Source of the DNA: Bacteroidetes bacterium HGW-Bacteroidetes-6
GTDB taxonomy: Bacteria > Bacteroidota > Bacteroidia > Bacteroidales > DTU049
Assembly (NCBI GenBank): GCA_002842495.1
Contig: PHDB01000026.1
Location: forward strand, 1-45,803
DNA length: 45,803 nt
Direction of reading: 5' to 3'
Part shown: piece after piece, positions 35,100-44,510 of the stretch
How positions within the stretch are numbered: position 1 is the first letter of the stretch
How the letters are laid out: each line of letters begins with the position of its first letter
Notes under the pieces: generated by a model
What the model was told of the DNA's origin: nothing
Seen by the model: the letters and a program-made list of their open reading frames with translations, nothing else
Database searches by the model: none
Translations under genes and position numbers: made by a program

Positions 35100-37088
35100 A
35101 TGAAAGCAAAATATATCATTGTTTTGCTAATCGCCATTTTGCGATTTGCAAACGGCCAGGTTTCGGCACAAAATTTTGTGACCATTGAAAATAACCAATT
35201 TGTCGATAACGGTGTCCCCTTTTTTCCTATAGTTGTTAATTACGGTGTTGATGTGGTTAAAAGTGGCTCAAATTATTGGCTGAGTCCTGATCACCGATAT
35301 GGAAACACGAATGGTTTTGAGTGCAATGATGCAAGTGGTTGTGCAGATGCTATTCGTAATGATCTGACTTTATTATTCAATTTGGGTGTTAGGGCAGTTC
35401 GTTTAGTGGGACTAGGTGTTGATGAACATAATTCTAATGGAATATTATTGAGATGTGTTCAGGATTTACAGCAAAACATTTATTATGAATCCATTTCTTC
35501 CCCGTTCACAAATCAGTTTACATTGGTGAATTCTTTTTTGGATATAGCAGAAGATGTTGGTGTGAAAGTGATATGGTGTCCAGGCATAAGAAATGGGGTT
35601 GAAATTGCTCCATGGACTTATGAATGGTATCCGATAACAGCTGATTATGGATCATACCTCACTAATGCGGCATCTTATTTTGAGAACAATGAAACTTTAA
35701 TGGCATACGATTTAGTTAATGAACCGGCAAATATTAGTCTCTTTGATCCATCTCTTTCCAAAACAGCTATTGCAAACGCAATTAATCAATGGATATCAAA
35801 TATGAAGGCAGAAGATGCAAATCATTTAATAACAATTGGACTTTTGGGTTATGATGATGTTCTTCATTATGATCCGGATTTGTTGTGTATTGATTTTGTC
35901 TCTATTCATCCGTACCCAATAGGGCTCAGTTATTTGCCAGAGTATGATTATAGCAATGTTTTTAATGATATATATTTTTATTCACAATACTGTTCCAAGC
36001 CCTGGATGATTGGAGAAACAGGTATAGCAAATAAATTATATACGCCTTCTTTTGATGAACAAACAGATTATGTTCAGGTATCAATGGAAAGAACAGTGAA
36101 TTGTAATGGATTAGGTTATTCATGGTGGTGGTATTCGGATAATTGGACTAACAGCCAGATTACTGATGATGAGGCAGATCTAGGTGTGGTTAATAACAGT
36201 GGTGTAATCCAGCCATTTGCAGGATTATTCGCTCCATTTATTAGTTCTTATGAACCTGATTATAATTGCAACTGTTTGAGTAGTTTTTACAACGAAAAGT
36301 CGGAACACAGCTACCGGGCAACTGGAGTTCTGAAAAATTCCATATCAAATTTGTCTATTGATGGTGGACTAATCATTATCAGAGATACAGACTGGGGTAT
36401 TCACAAAACTTTTTCAAGTCAGGGAGGACGGTTCGATTTGTATTCTAATGAAGTATTGGGTTTCGACATGTGGGGAGATTGTTGTGATGCAACAGCTACA
36501 GGATTTGGGTACAGTAATACTGTTTTTAATTTTACTGGAAGTACACAACCAATTTCAATATCTGGAACTACATTCGTAACTGGGACTTCTGCTAGCTATT
36601 CAACGGCGAGTAGTATTTCAATTGCAAATTCTACAATACAGGGTAATGGTGTCACTGGAGCTGTAGTGAATTTGTATGGCGCTGGATATGTAAATTTGAA
36701 CAATGGAACACTTGCCCAAAAAGGTGCAATTTTTACTGTTGAACCTGCTTATAATTTAGGCAATATTTATCTTACACCTTTAACCGTAAACTGTAGTCAA
36801 TCTTCTAGTAGGACTCAGATTGATTCAGGAAAGAACTCAAGTGATGAGGAAAATCTCGAATTGATGCCAAATCCTACCTCAGGTGTGTTTGGTTTCAATA
36901 CAGAGTTTAAAATGTTTGATAATGTTGCTGTGTATAATCAAATGGGACAACTTGTTTATTCAATTGATGGAATTGGAAGTGATAGGCAAATTGATATTTC
37001 ATCCAATCCATCTGGCATATATATGGTTGTTGTTGTATTTGAAGGGAAAAGTATTACCCGCAGATTGCTTCTGCAAAATACCCGATAA
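35100..37088 (+). CDS. Secreted GH5-like glycoside hydrolase with type A T9SS sorting domain
   Basis: A 662-aa exported protein (signal peptide about 1-24). The catalytic (beta/alpha)8-type region covers about 25-385: acid/base glutamate E208 in MAYDLVNEPA, H270 in VSIHPYP, nucleophile E306 in PWMIGETGI, and WWWYSDNW near 345-352. All are typical of clan GH-A enzymes such as GH5 cellulases or mannanases. A beta-rich region follows (about 400-580) that could be carbohydrate-binding. The C-terminal ~75 residues (LMPNPTSGVFGFN, VYNQMGQLVYSI, SGIYMVVVVFEG) are a type A T9SS signal. It is translated after the tail-fibre-like gene in an apparent operon. Substrate specificity cannot be read. Confidence 0.88.
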   Translation: MKAKYIIVLLIAILRFANGQVSAQNFVTIENNQFVDNGVPFFPIVVNYGVDVVKSGSNYWLSPDHRYGNTNGFECNDASGCADAIRNDLTLLFNLGVRAVRLVGLGVDEHNSNGILLRCVQDLQQNIYYESISSPFTNQFTLVNSFLDIAEDVGVKVIWCPGIRNGVEIAPWTYEWYPITADYGSYLTNAASYFENNETLMAYDLVNEPANISLFDPSLSKTAIANAINQWISNMKAEDANHLITIGLLGYDDVLHYDPDLLCIDFVSIHPYPIGLSYLPEYDYSNVFNDIYFYSQYCSKPWMIGETGIANKLYTPSFDEQTDYVQVSMERTVNCNGLGYSWWWYSDNWTNSQITDDEADLGVVNNSGVIQPFAGLFAPFISSYEPDYNCNCLSSFYNEKSEHSYRATGVLKNSISNLSIDGGLIIIRDTDWGIHKTFSSQGGRFDLYSNEVLGFDMWGDCCDATATGFGYSNTVFNFTGSTQPISISGTTFVTGTSASYSTASSISIANSTIQGNGVTGAVVNLYGAGYVNLNNGTLAQKGAIFTVEPAYNLGNIYLTPLTVNCSQSSSRTQIDSGKNSSDEENLELMPNPTSGVFGFNTEFKMFDNVAVYNQMGQLVYSIDGIGSDRQIDISSNPSGIYMVVVVFEGKSITRRLLLQNTR

Positions 37089-37116
37089 ATTATTTTTCGC
37101 ATTACCAAAGATAGGA

Positions 37117-37146
37117 AAAAGGCTGCCCATCTTCGGGCAGCCTTTT
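37117..37146. terminator. Bidirectional terminator between the GH5-like and esterase genes
   Basis: A perfect 12-base stem (AAAAGGCTGCCC / GGGCAGCCTTTT) around a six-base loop, flanked by A and T runs, lies between two convergent genes and can serve both. Confidence 0.9.
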
Positions 37147-37154
37147 ATTTTTGT

Positions 37155-40100
37155 TTATTGTTTAGAGATAATGTGATATTCGAAAGTTTTGTCTTCGAAA
37201 ATCACCTGAATAAAGTATGTGCCAGATTTAAGAAAATTGAGGTTGAAAGTTGCATCGGTATTTGAGATGTCAGCTTTTGTGAAAACATTATCTCCTCTTG
37301 TGTTTAGAATTGCTACTGATATTATATTCTTGCCGTCATTCGACGACACATTTAATTCGTCAGAGAATGGGTTTGGGTAAATGAGAAGATTTCTGTTATC
37401 ATTCATTTCGATGGCAGTTCTGTTGTTACTAGCAGGAATAACTGGAATGTTGTGAAATGAAAGAGCCGCAATTTCATTACTGTTTTTCAAATAACAAGGG
37501 TAGTCTGGATTTATGGGAGAATTGCAATTTGGCAAAAATCCAGCATAAGAAATGGTTGCAACATTTGTACTGGAAACATCGAATGAGAAAATATTACCAT
37601 TTATTGCAGGGTTCGATTTGACGTTGTATCCAGTATTAAATTTGATTACACTCAAAACATTTAATAAGTTGTCGGAAGTGTTTTCATCTAAGCTTTGATC
37701 GAAATATATTCTTACTCTGTTTCCCTCAATTGAAGCCCAAGTAACATTTGGAGGAGTGATATTTCCCTGAGAGTTGTTGTTGAAAATGTCACGCTCTACA
37801 AGTGGTACAAGTCTATTGGCAATATTAATATATCCGAGATCGGTGTAGTGAATCTCATGGGAGGTCTCGGTTCGGTGATGCCCAACTCCATTGGTGCTCA
37901 TAACACACATCCTTTCAAAATGTTCAGGCATTGTGCGTTGAGCTTCACTAGTGCTTCTTACTTCGTCTTCAATGTTCTCTTCAACCCAAGAGTGAATCTG
38001 TAATAAGTACACTTTTTTAAAGTCAGGGAAAAATTTGTCCCAGTAATTATAAAGTGGTGTGAATTCGTTTTCGTAATACATAGATCCACCTTCGCCTTGA
38101 AGCCAGAAAATTCCGGAAATATCGTTTTCCAAGCCGGCATTGTAAACTCTGGTGTTTAAATGGGTGAAATAGCGATCGTAGTAGCCTGGACACCTAGCCT
38201 CGGTAAGTGACGTGTATGGATTTGTTGTAAGAATTGGATTGTTTGTGTAAAAATATTCCCCAATACTACTGTTGGGAAGGTGCTGAGCAATTGATGTTCC
38301 TCCAATAGCTCCATTCAAGATGCATGTTGGAACACTGTCGCGGGCTTGTAGCTCGTATTGCATTACGAGACCCCATGCTCCTACCATTCTTGTAGCATCT
38401 CCAATTGGAGCAATTTGAGAAACGCCCCATTCTCCATTTGGTGACCATATGCTACCTAATGTTCTAGAATACTTGCCAAAGACTGTTGTTGATCCATAAG
38501 TGCTGTTGAGATTTTCGATTTCTGTTTGACTTAAGTCTTGTGTTATTGCATTTGATTGCCCTGAAATAATGTAAGCATCTCCACAAACAACATGTTCTGC
38601 AAATAGAATATCGGGTCCGCCAATGCTGTAGTAAAAAGAGTATTCACTAAGCTCGGCGTGTATGTTAATGCCTACTTCGAATCTGCCATTTACAACACTT
38701 ACAGGTAACCAGAAAATAGTTGATTCAATGCCGTTGATGTCTGTTTTCTTAGCAATGAAATAAATTGTAGAAATTCCAGGATAAGTACCCGATATGTTTA
38801 CCATCGCCAGATTGTTAGCTTTTCTTGGAAACAGTTGATAATTATACGGTCTGTTTTCTTTTTCAATGGAACCATCGCCAGAATAAATTTTGTCGAAGGT
38901 TATTCCAGCAGGGATTGTACAAGCCGAGACAGGATAATCTTTGTCGTATGTTCCATCAAGCCAGCCAACAAGGCTTGGCGAAATTGAACCGTGGTCGATC
39001 CAAACAGGATTATTTCCACCACAGTCAATTGTTCTTATTGCACCACCGCTGTAAGAAGCGTTTAAAAGAAGAATATTCTTAATGCTGTTAAGTTGCTTTG
39101 GAAATAAGATTCTGTCGTTTGGGTCAACCCATCCGTCCAGCATCTGATTGTAAAATAGTTTTGTATAGCCAGTTGTTGGATTAATAACTCTAATGGCCTC
39201 TCCTTTTGTGCTTGTGTTTATCAGAATTAATTCAGATTTAGAGTCTCCATCAATGTCTTGGCAATATACCCTGTCGCAATTATCAAAAAATCCATTGTAA
39301 GTTCCATGTAATATTGGCGTTGTTGAAGGCATAGTTGGAGGAAAGCACAGATTCACTCCACCATTATAGATGTCAACTCCTTTAATAGCGGTTTGGGTTA
39401 TATTGCAATTTGCATTAACAAACAGCATGTCTTTTTTCCCATCGCCATTTAAATCTGTCAAGAATATTTTGTCGTTCGAATCCATCATGTTCGCAAACGC
39501 ACCATGATTAATTAAGCTGATATTGACTCCTGTTTGCAAATCGATAGCCCTTATAGCTCCACCACTGTAAAGCGTGTTCACCAATACAAGATCTACATTG
39601 CCATCTCCATTAACGTCTCCAACAAACATTCTGTCTGTGGCATCCATCCATCCACCGAAGGTGCCGTGATTTATCCAGCTGATATTAGTGCCATCCGATA
39701 AATTAATAGTTCGAATTGCTCCGCCACTATAAGAAGTGTTAACTAAAATGAGGTCCTGCTTCGCATCTCCATTCACATCACCCAAAAACATTTTATCAGT
39801 AGTATCCATCCATCCCGAAAATGAACCGTGGTTAATGATCGGATAAACATCGGCTCCAGTTAGAACGTTAATGCATTTAATTGCCCCTCCTGAATAGCTT
39901 GTGTTAACCAGAACAAGTTCATCTCTATTCTTGAAATCTCCGTTTACATTCCCTATGAACATTTTATCAGTAGTATCCATCCATCCTGAAAATGAACCAT
40001 GGTTAACAAGGGATAAATTGGTTGCTGTTGAGATGTCAAGGGCTCTGATTGCTCCTCCGCTATATGTAGTATTAACCAGAATTAATTCATCTTGGTAGTC

Positions 40101-40187
40101 GCCTGTCACATTAGCTGTGAAAACTACATCGTTTTGGGCATATAGTTGATATGCTGCCAAAAAAACGAGAAAAAATGAAAACTTCAT
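37155..40187 (-). CDS. Seven-repeat propeller and SASA-type carbohydrate esterase with type A T9SS sorting domain
   Basis: A 1010-aa exported protein (signal peptide about 1-17). Residues about 20-415 are seven FG-GAP/VCBS-like repeats with acidic DxNGDxxxD loops. Residues about 530-800 form a SGNH-type SASA esterase: GQSNA with likely nucleophile S545, WLQGE (E699) and HEIHYTDLGY with candidate catalytic H780. Family members remove acetyl groups from glycans. The end (LLIYPNPFSDELNVS, GTYFIQVIFE) is a type A T9SS signal. The frame reaches 40235, but the ATG at 40187 begins the signal peptide and is preferred. It is convergent with the GH5-like gene; a joint attack on an acetylated polysaccharide is inferred. 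Confidence 0.9.
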   Translation of the reverse strand: MKFSFFLVFLAAYQLYAQNDVVFTANVTGDYQDELILVNTTYSGGAIRALDISTATNLSLVNHGSFSGWMDTTDKMFIGNVNGDFKNRDELVLVNTSYSGGAIKCINVLTGADVYPIINHGSFSGWMDTTDKMFLGDVNGDAKQDLILVNTSYSGGAIRTINLSDGTNISWINHGTFGGWMDATDRMFVGDVNGDGNVDLVLVNTLYSGGAIRAIDLQTGVNISLINHGAFANMMDSNDKIFLTDLNGDGKKDMLFVNANCNITQTAIKGVDIYNGGVNLCFPPTMPSTTPILHGTYNGFFDNCDRVYCQDIDGDSKSELILINTSTKGEAIRVINPTTGYTKLFYNQMLDGWVDPNDRILFPKQLNSIKNILLLNASYSGGAIRTIDCGGNNPVWIDHGSISPSLVGWLDGTYDKDYPVSACTIPAGITFDKIYSGDGSIEKENRPYNYQLFPRKANNLAMVNISGTYPGISTIYFIAKKTDINGIESTIFWLPVSVVNGRFEVGINIHAELSEYSFYYSIGGPDILFAEHVVCGDAYIISGQSNAITQDLSQTEIENLNSTYGSTTVFGKYSRTLGSIWSPNGEWGVSQIAPIGDATRMVGAWGLVMQYELQARDSVPTCILNGAIGGTSIAQHLPNSSIGEYFYTNNPILTTNPYTSLTEARCPGYYDRYFTHLNTRVYNAGLENDISGIFWLQGEGGSMYYENEFTPLYNYWDKFFPDFKKVYLLQIHSWVEENIEDEVRSTSEAQRTMPEHFERMCVMSTNGVGHHRTETSHEIHYTDLGYINIANRLVPLVERDIFNNNSQGNITPPNVTWASIEGNRVRIYFDQSLDENTSDNLLNVLSVIKFNTGYNVKSNPAINGNIFSFDVSSTNVATISYAGFLPNCNSPINPDYPCYLKNSNEIAALSFHNIPVIPASNNRTAIEMNDNRNLLIYPNPFSDELNVSSNDGKNIISVAILNTRGDNVFTKADISNTDATFNLNFLKSGTYFIQVIFEDKTFEYHIISKQ
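38943..40130 (-). repeat. Seven tandem propeller repeats coding for LVNTSYSGGAIR and NHGxFSGWMDTTDKMF
   Basis: Units of about 45-60 codons encode LVNTSYSGGAIRTI and NHGTFGGWMDATDRMFVGDVNGD. The first four to five units are so similar that the DNA itself repeats (compare 39620-39650, 39790-39830 and 39960-40000). Units begin near residues 30, 83, 139, 191, 245, 311 and 370; the last three are diverged. The count suits a seven-bladed propeller. Confidence 0.85.
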
Positions 40188-40258
40188 AGGGTTGCTGTTT
40201 TCTGCAAATATAGATAATAGTTTTAATATTAACATATGAGTAATAAAAATAGAAAAAT

Positions 40259-42043
40259 TTATTGTGTATTTGCCATACTAAATATCAATATTTCGATATT
40301 AGATAATTTGGCATCTTTTTTCGCTTTCGACCACAAAAATACCTTTAGTGTCATTTTACTTTTGTCAGTTTGAGGACAATTTAAAGAAAATTTCCAAGGG
40401 AAGTCGGTCAGGCGGTTTTCACTCGTTAGCGGTTGTTGTGCAGAAGTAATAATTGTGTTTTCTTTGTATATAGATGCAACCAAAAACAAATCGTCAGGGA
40501 AAATATTTTTTGAACTTCCACGAATAATTACACGACTTTTCAACTCGTTAACATTATCTGGAATTGTTAGCTGAACTAAAGTGAAAAATTCATTTTCGCT
40601 TTCCAGTTTTATATTGGTTTGAATGCTAAGGAAATCTTTATTCCCGGCATAATCGGACAAAGGAGCCATTGTTGTTTTTTCACTTTTCCCTAATACTGCG
40701 CTTTCGTAATCGGGTCTTTCAAGTAGTTTCCAGAGGTTTTCAGAAGGCCTGATGCAGCCGAATGAATCGATATAGGCTTCTTTTGTCATCGAGTCCCAGT
40801 GAATTGTTCGGTAGAAATACTGCAACGATTGAAAAAACCCGTGAATTACAAAAAGTGTAATTAAAGAAAGTGAAATCACCCTTGCCTTGTATGAATAAAG
40901 GAAAGTAGCATTCACAAAAGCAGCCAAAGGAATTGCCATTATTGCATAAATGTCTATCATTGGCCGACTGCCGAAACTACCTCCATACCACCAGCACCAC
41001 CACGAAAATGTGATGTAAATGAAAATAATTGCAAAAACAGCAATTGAAAGGCGGATATCTTTCAAATGGTTTTTAAGAAAGAATATGCCCGCAACGGCAA
41101 TCAACATAATGGGGGTATAAACGAACCAACCCTTTCTGAAGCCAAACAAAGCATCGATAATATGGAAATTGTTGAAATAGAAACTTTCTCCATAAGAATT
41201 GAAAAAGTAATTTCCAGTTTGCATTTTCCAATAAAGAAGTTGAGGAATCCAAACAGTAATACTGAGAACGATAATTGAAACTACTTTCATTCTGCTTTGC
41301 CAGAATAAACTGAACCTTCTTCCAAAATCGTTGACAGAAGATATTTTCCATAGCAAGGGGAATAGCAAAATAAGTGCATTGGTGGGACGAATTAGCGTAA
41401 TAAGCCCGAAGAGCAATCCAAGGGAAATAGTTGTTTTCCAACTTGTGTTTGCGAGCCACTTGTTGTTGAGCCAAAGGAATAAAGCAATCAGGGCGAAATT
41501 ATAAACATGAGTAGACCCGGGTTCTATTGTTGCATAATGGAAAAGATTTGTTGCCATTACAATTGTGAGTAGTGTTATTCCTGAAACAAGTGGTGGAAAA
41601 TACAGATGCAAAAGCTTTTTCGAAAAAATTAATCCCAGAAGCATAAAAAGGAGTGCTCCAAACGAAATTGCAGCTCGGTAGGGCGACGTGTAGCCATCAG
41701 CTTTTCCACCTGAAAAATTTTCGTAAGCGTGAGCAAGACCAAAAAAGGGAGCATAAAGAACAGCCATGCCCATGGTTGTCTTAATTACATACTTTCCATT
41801 GTCGATTTTCTGTGGCCAGAAATGATGTTTGCGATCTTTTGAAGTGTCGTCGATGAATGAGAGCGATAAATCGTTGTGGATGAAAATGGCAGGAAGATAG
41901 GCGTAGTAAGAAAGCACATCGTTTTCAATAACTCTTTTTTGCCATCCGTTTGCCCAAAATTTATATCCAAACGCAAAAGCCATAATAATGATAATTGAGA
42001 CTTTGGGTACCCAACTGTATTGGATTATTGGTTTTGAGTTCAT
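40259..42043 (-). CDS. GT-C-type (GT39-like) polytopic membrane glycosyltransferase with C-terminal soluble domain
   Basis: A 594-aa inner-membrane protein. An early DVLSYYAYLPAIF segment after the first helix suits the first-loop acidic motif of GT-C enzymes, which use polyprenyl-linked sugars. About ten hydrophobic helices follow (residues about 10-440), with a WCWWYGGSFGSRPMIDIYA stretch, then a soluble C-terminal beta-rich region (about 455-594). The frame runs upstream to 42136, but ATG 42043 is preferred: a TATCTTTG -7 box (42068-42061) lies between and the first helix starts there. It is divergent from another polytopic membrane gene. Sugar and acceptor are unknown. Confidence 0.8.
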   Translation of the reverse strand: MNSKPIIQYSWVPKVSIIIIMAFAFGYKFWANGWQKRVIENDVLSYYAYLPAIFIHNDLSLSFIDDTSKDRKHHFWPQKIDNGKYVIKTTMGMAVLYAPFFGLAHAYENFSGGKADGYTSPYRAAISFGALLFMLLGLIFSKKLLHLYFPPLVSGITLLTIVMATNLFHYATIEPGSTHVYNFALIALFLWLNNKWLANTSWKTTISLGLLFGLITLIRPTNALILLFPLLWKISSVNDFGRRFSLFWQSRMKVVSIIVLSITVWIPQLLYWKMQTGNYFFNSYGESFYFNNFHIIDALFGFRKGWFVYTPIMLIAVAGIFFLKNHLKDIRLSIAVFAIIFIYITFSWWCWWYGGSFGSRPMIDIYAIMAIPLAAFVNATFLYSYKARVISLSLITLFVIHGFFQSLQYFYRTIHWDSMTKEAYIDSFGCIRPSENLWKLLERPDYESAVLGKSEKTTMAPLSDYAGNKDFLSIQTNIKLESENEFFTLVQLTIPDNVNELKSRVIIRGSSKNIFPDDLFLVASIYKENTIITSAQQPLTSENRLTDFPWKFSLNCPQTDKSKMTLKVFLWSKAKKDAKLSNIEILIFSMANTQ

Positions 42044-42060
42044 CTTCACTATTAAGAGCC

Positions 42061-42068
42061 CAAAGATA
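42061..42068 (-). promoter_or_regulatory. -7 promoter element of the GT39-like gene
   Basis: On the minus strand TATCTTTG matches TAnnTTTG exactly, 18 bases before ATG 42043. No clear -33 box is seen at standard spacing. Confidence 0.5.
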
Positions 42069-42125
42069 TTATATAATTTTTCAAAACGAAAACCGATTCG
42101 ATATAATGAAAATTCGACTGGCCGA

Positions 42126-42157
42126 TTTGATTTCAAAACAGGGAATTACTATCTTTG
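42126..42157 (+). promoter_or_regulatory. Promoter of the polytopic membrane / GT2 operon
   Basis: TTTG (42126-42129) and TATCTTTG (42150-42157) are 20 bases apart, a near-ideal Bacteroidota promoter. The ATG at 42177 lies 20 bases downstream and is preferred over the TTG at 42171. Confidence 0.7.
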
Positions 42158-42176
42158 ACCCGAAGAAATATTGTCT

Positions 42177-44510
42177 ATGAAGTTGAAGTCGCGTTATCTT
42201 CCACTGGTTGCATCGCTGATTATTGGTGCTGCATTGTTGCTCTTTTACCTGGGAAATACAATCCCAAAATTAAACGATGTGTATTTCAATGCTGGTGGCG
42301 ACGGTATTAAAAATTACTATACGGCTGAATATCATGCTCGCTACGACAGCAGTGTTTTTTATTTTGAAGGAATGAACTACCCCGAAGGCGATCATGTGAT
42401 GTTTACGGATGGGTTTTTCCCTGTTGTTTTATTGATTAAAGCCATAAAACCAGCTGTGGATGTCTCTCCTTATACACAAGGAATAATTAATGGAATTATT
42501 CTTCTATCTTTTATTGTTGCTGTGTTTTTTCTTTATAGGGTTTTTGAAGAGTTGAAAATCAACAAATGGGTTTCTGCTTTTGCTGCCCCTGGATTGGTAT
42601 TTCTTAGCCCTCAAATAATGCGTATTCCAGGACATTACAGTCTATCGCTCATGTTTTTTCTCCCTTTGATGATTTATCTGCTCATTAGGTTTTACAAACA
42701 GAAAAAGTGGAAATATATCCTTTGGGCAGGAGTTACTGTTTTTCTTTGTAGCCTATGCCACTTATACTATTTTGCAATGAGTGGATTGTTGGTTGGAGGT
42801 TTTTTTCTTTATCTCGCGATATTCGATAAACAAAACATGCGTTTTGTTCAAGCGTTAAAATACTTTGCATTGGCTATTGTGCTGCCATATGCACTTATTT
42901 TTATAATCATGTACTTTTCCGATTCGGTAAGTGACAGATCCACATATCCTTTTGGCTTTTTGATATATAAATCGGGTTGGGAGGGTGTTTTTATGAAGGA
43001 TTCGCATAGTAGTTTCGATTTTATAAACCAATGGTTTAAGCCCGATCAGATAGAGTGGGAAGGCTGGTCGTTTATTGGGAATGCTGCTGTGGTTGTCTAT
43101 TTCTTTGTGTTTGGATTATTTGCATCTATTCCTTTCCTTTTTCATTCCGATTTCACATTGTTTATCGTCATAGGTATTATTTCTGTTATCATATGGCTAA
43201 TATTCAAACGAAAACAAGGCTTGTTCAACTTAACAGGCAATCATGCTGTTAATGGATTGTTGTGGAGTGGGTTTATTGCCATGTTTGTTTCATTTGCTTT
43301 GCCGGTGAGTGTATTCCCCGATATGTACTACCACATTGGGCCGGTTCGCGAATTGCGTGGAATTGGACGTATGGCGTGGATATTTTTCTATGCTATAAAC
43401 ATTGGAATGTTGTTTTTTATTCATGCAAAAATTAAAAAGGATTGGTTGAAATATGGTCTTATGATTGTTGCCGTCTTGTTGATTTACTTAGATATGCATA
43501 AACAGTGTAAGGTTTTTCTTTTTTCGATTAAGGATAGTGAATCGGTGAAAACTTTTAAAGAGTCAATAGATAACTCACCATTAAACGACCCTGCTTTTTG
43601 TTCAAATTACGATGCTGTTCTTACGGTTCCTGCAATTTTAGTTGGATCAGAAAATGTCAATGTCTATAGTGAAGACAATGCCGATTTGATGGGGTTCTCG
43701 TTTCTTGCATCATTGAAATCAGGACTCCCAATTGTGTCTTCGCTGATGTCGCGTACTTCGATTTTGCAATCTGTTCAGAAAGCTGAGTTTTTTTTAGGAC
43801 CATACAACAAACCATCTGAATATTTGGCAAAACTCCCAGCAAAAGGGAGTTTTCTTGTGCTTTCGTCTCCTACACAGCGTGAATTATTTGCCGGGGAGAA
43901 AATTATTTTAGATAATTCGGATAGCTTGTGGAGCGATGGTCGGTTTATTTTAAGCTCAATTTCATTTGAGAAACTTCGACAGCTCTATGCTCCGATTTTT
44001 CCTGATTTTTCCGACTTAACGAGCGTTAATCCTGTTTTTTGGACCGACTTTTCAGATTCAATAGGTGAAGGCTATTTTACAAAAGGTGCTTTGAGCAACC
44101 TGAGTCTGAAAAATCCTGTGTGGATAATGGATTTTACACTTCAGGCACCACTCGATTCTTCTGTTACTTCGGAAATTTCTTTTTGGTATTCAAATGTATT
44201 CGAAGACGGTTTGCTGAGAGGTAGTTGTGAAATTGCTATTCAGGATTCGCTTGGAAACAATCTGGTTTATGATCTTCAGAATTTGGGACGGTATGCAAAT
44301 CAGATCGACAATAGCTGGGCTTTATACAAAAGGATACTTGATATTCCTGCAGGGGCTTCGAAGATTCAAATTGCACTGGTTCATTACGAGCTGAAAATCA
44401 ATAAGATATCAGTTGACAATATTCTGGTTAGAGATACTCGTTATCCTTTTGTTGTAGAAGATGAAAACTGGTTCATGAAAAACAACTATTTTTACCCTAA
44501 AAATAAATGA
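42177..44510 (+). CDS. Polytopic membrane protein, probable GT-C glycosyltransferase, with C-terminal soluble domain
   Basis: A 777-aa inner-membrane protein with about twelve helices over residues 8-440, then a soluble C-terminal region (about 445-777). The first loop carries NAGGDGIKNYYTAEYH and NYPEGDHVMFTDG, an acidic motif placement like GT-C enzymes that use lipid-linked sugars. The last ~130 residues (SEISFWYSNVFEDG, GSCEIAIQDSLGNNLVYDL, IDNSWALYKRILDIPAGASK) read like a carbohydrate-binding-type beta-sandwich. The family is not one I can name with certainty. Its stop overlaps the start of the DPM1-like glycosyltransferase gene (ATGA), so they are translationally coupled and probably act in sequence: one loads the carrier lipid, the other transfers. 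Confidence 0.72.
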   Translation: MKLKSRYLPLVASLIIGAALLLFYLGNTIPKLNDVYFNAGGDGIKNYYTAEYHARYDSSVFYFEGMNYPEGDHVMFTDGFFPVVLLIKAIKPAVDVSPYTQGIINGIILLSFIVAVFFLYRVFEELKINKWVSAFAAPGLVFLSPQIMRIPGHYSLSLMFFLPLMIYLLIRFYKQKKWKYILWAGVTVFLCSLCHLYYFAMSGLLVGGFFLYLAIFDKQNMRFVQALKYFALAIVLPYALIFIIMYFSDSVSDRSTYPFGFLIYKSGWEGVFMKDSHSSFDFINQWFKPDQIEWEGWSFIGNAAVVVYFFVFGLFASIPFLFHSDFTLFIVIGIISVIIWLIFKRKQGLFNLTGNHAVNGLLWSGFIAMFVSFALPVSVFPDMYYHIGPVRELRGIGRMAWIFFYAINIGMLFFIHAKIKKDWLKYGLMIVAVLLIYLDMHKQCKVFLFSIKDSESVKTFKESIDNSPLNDPAFCSNYDAVLTVPAILVGSENVNVYSEDNADLMGFSFLASLKSGLPIVSSLMSRTSILQSVQKAEFFLGPYNKPSEYLAKLPAKGSFLVLSSPTQRELFAGEKIILDNSDSLWSDGRFILSSISFEKLRQLYAPIFPDFSDLTSVNPVFWTDFSDSIGEGYFTKGALSNLSLKNPVWIMDFTLQAPLDSSVTSEISFWYSNVFEDGLLRGSCEIAIQDSLGNNLVYDLQNLGRYANQIDNSWALYKRILDIPAGASKIQIALVHYELKINKISVDNILVRDTRYPFVVEDENWFMKNNYFYPKNK

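Noticed and set aside
38943..40130. Regular DNA repeats that could suggest a CRISPR-like or satellite array
   Set aside because: The repeats are in frame within a long gene, have codon-style variation and encode propeller blades; no spacers.
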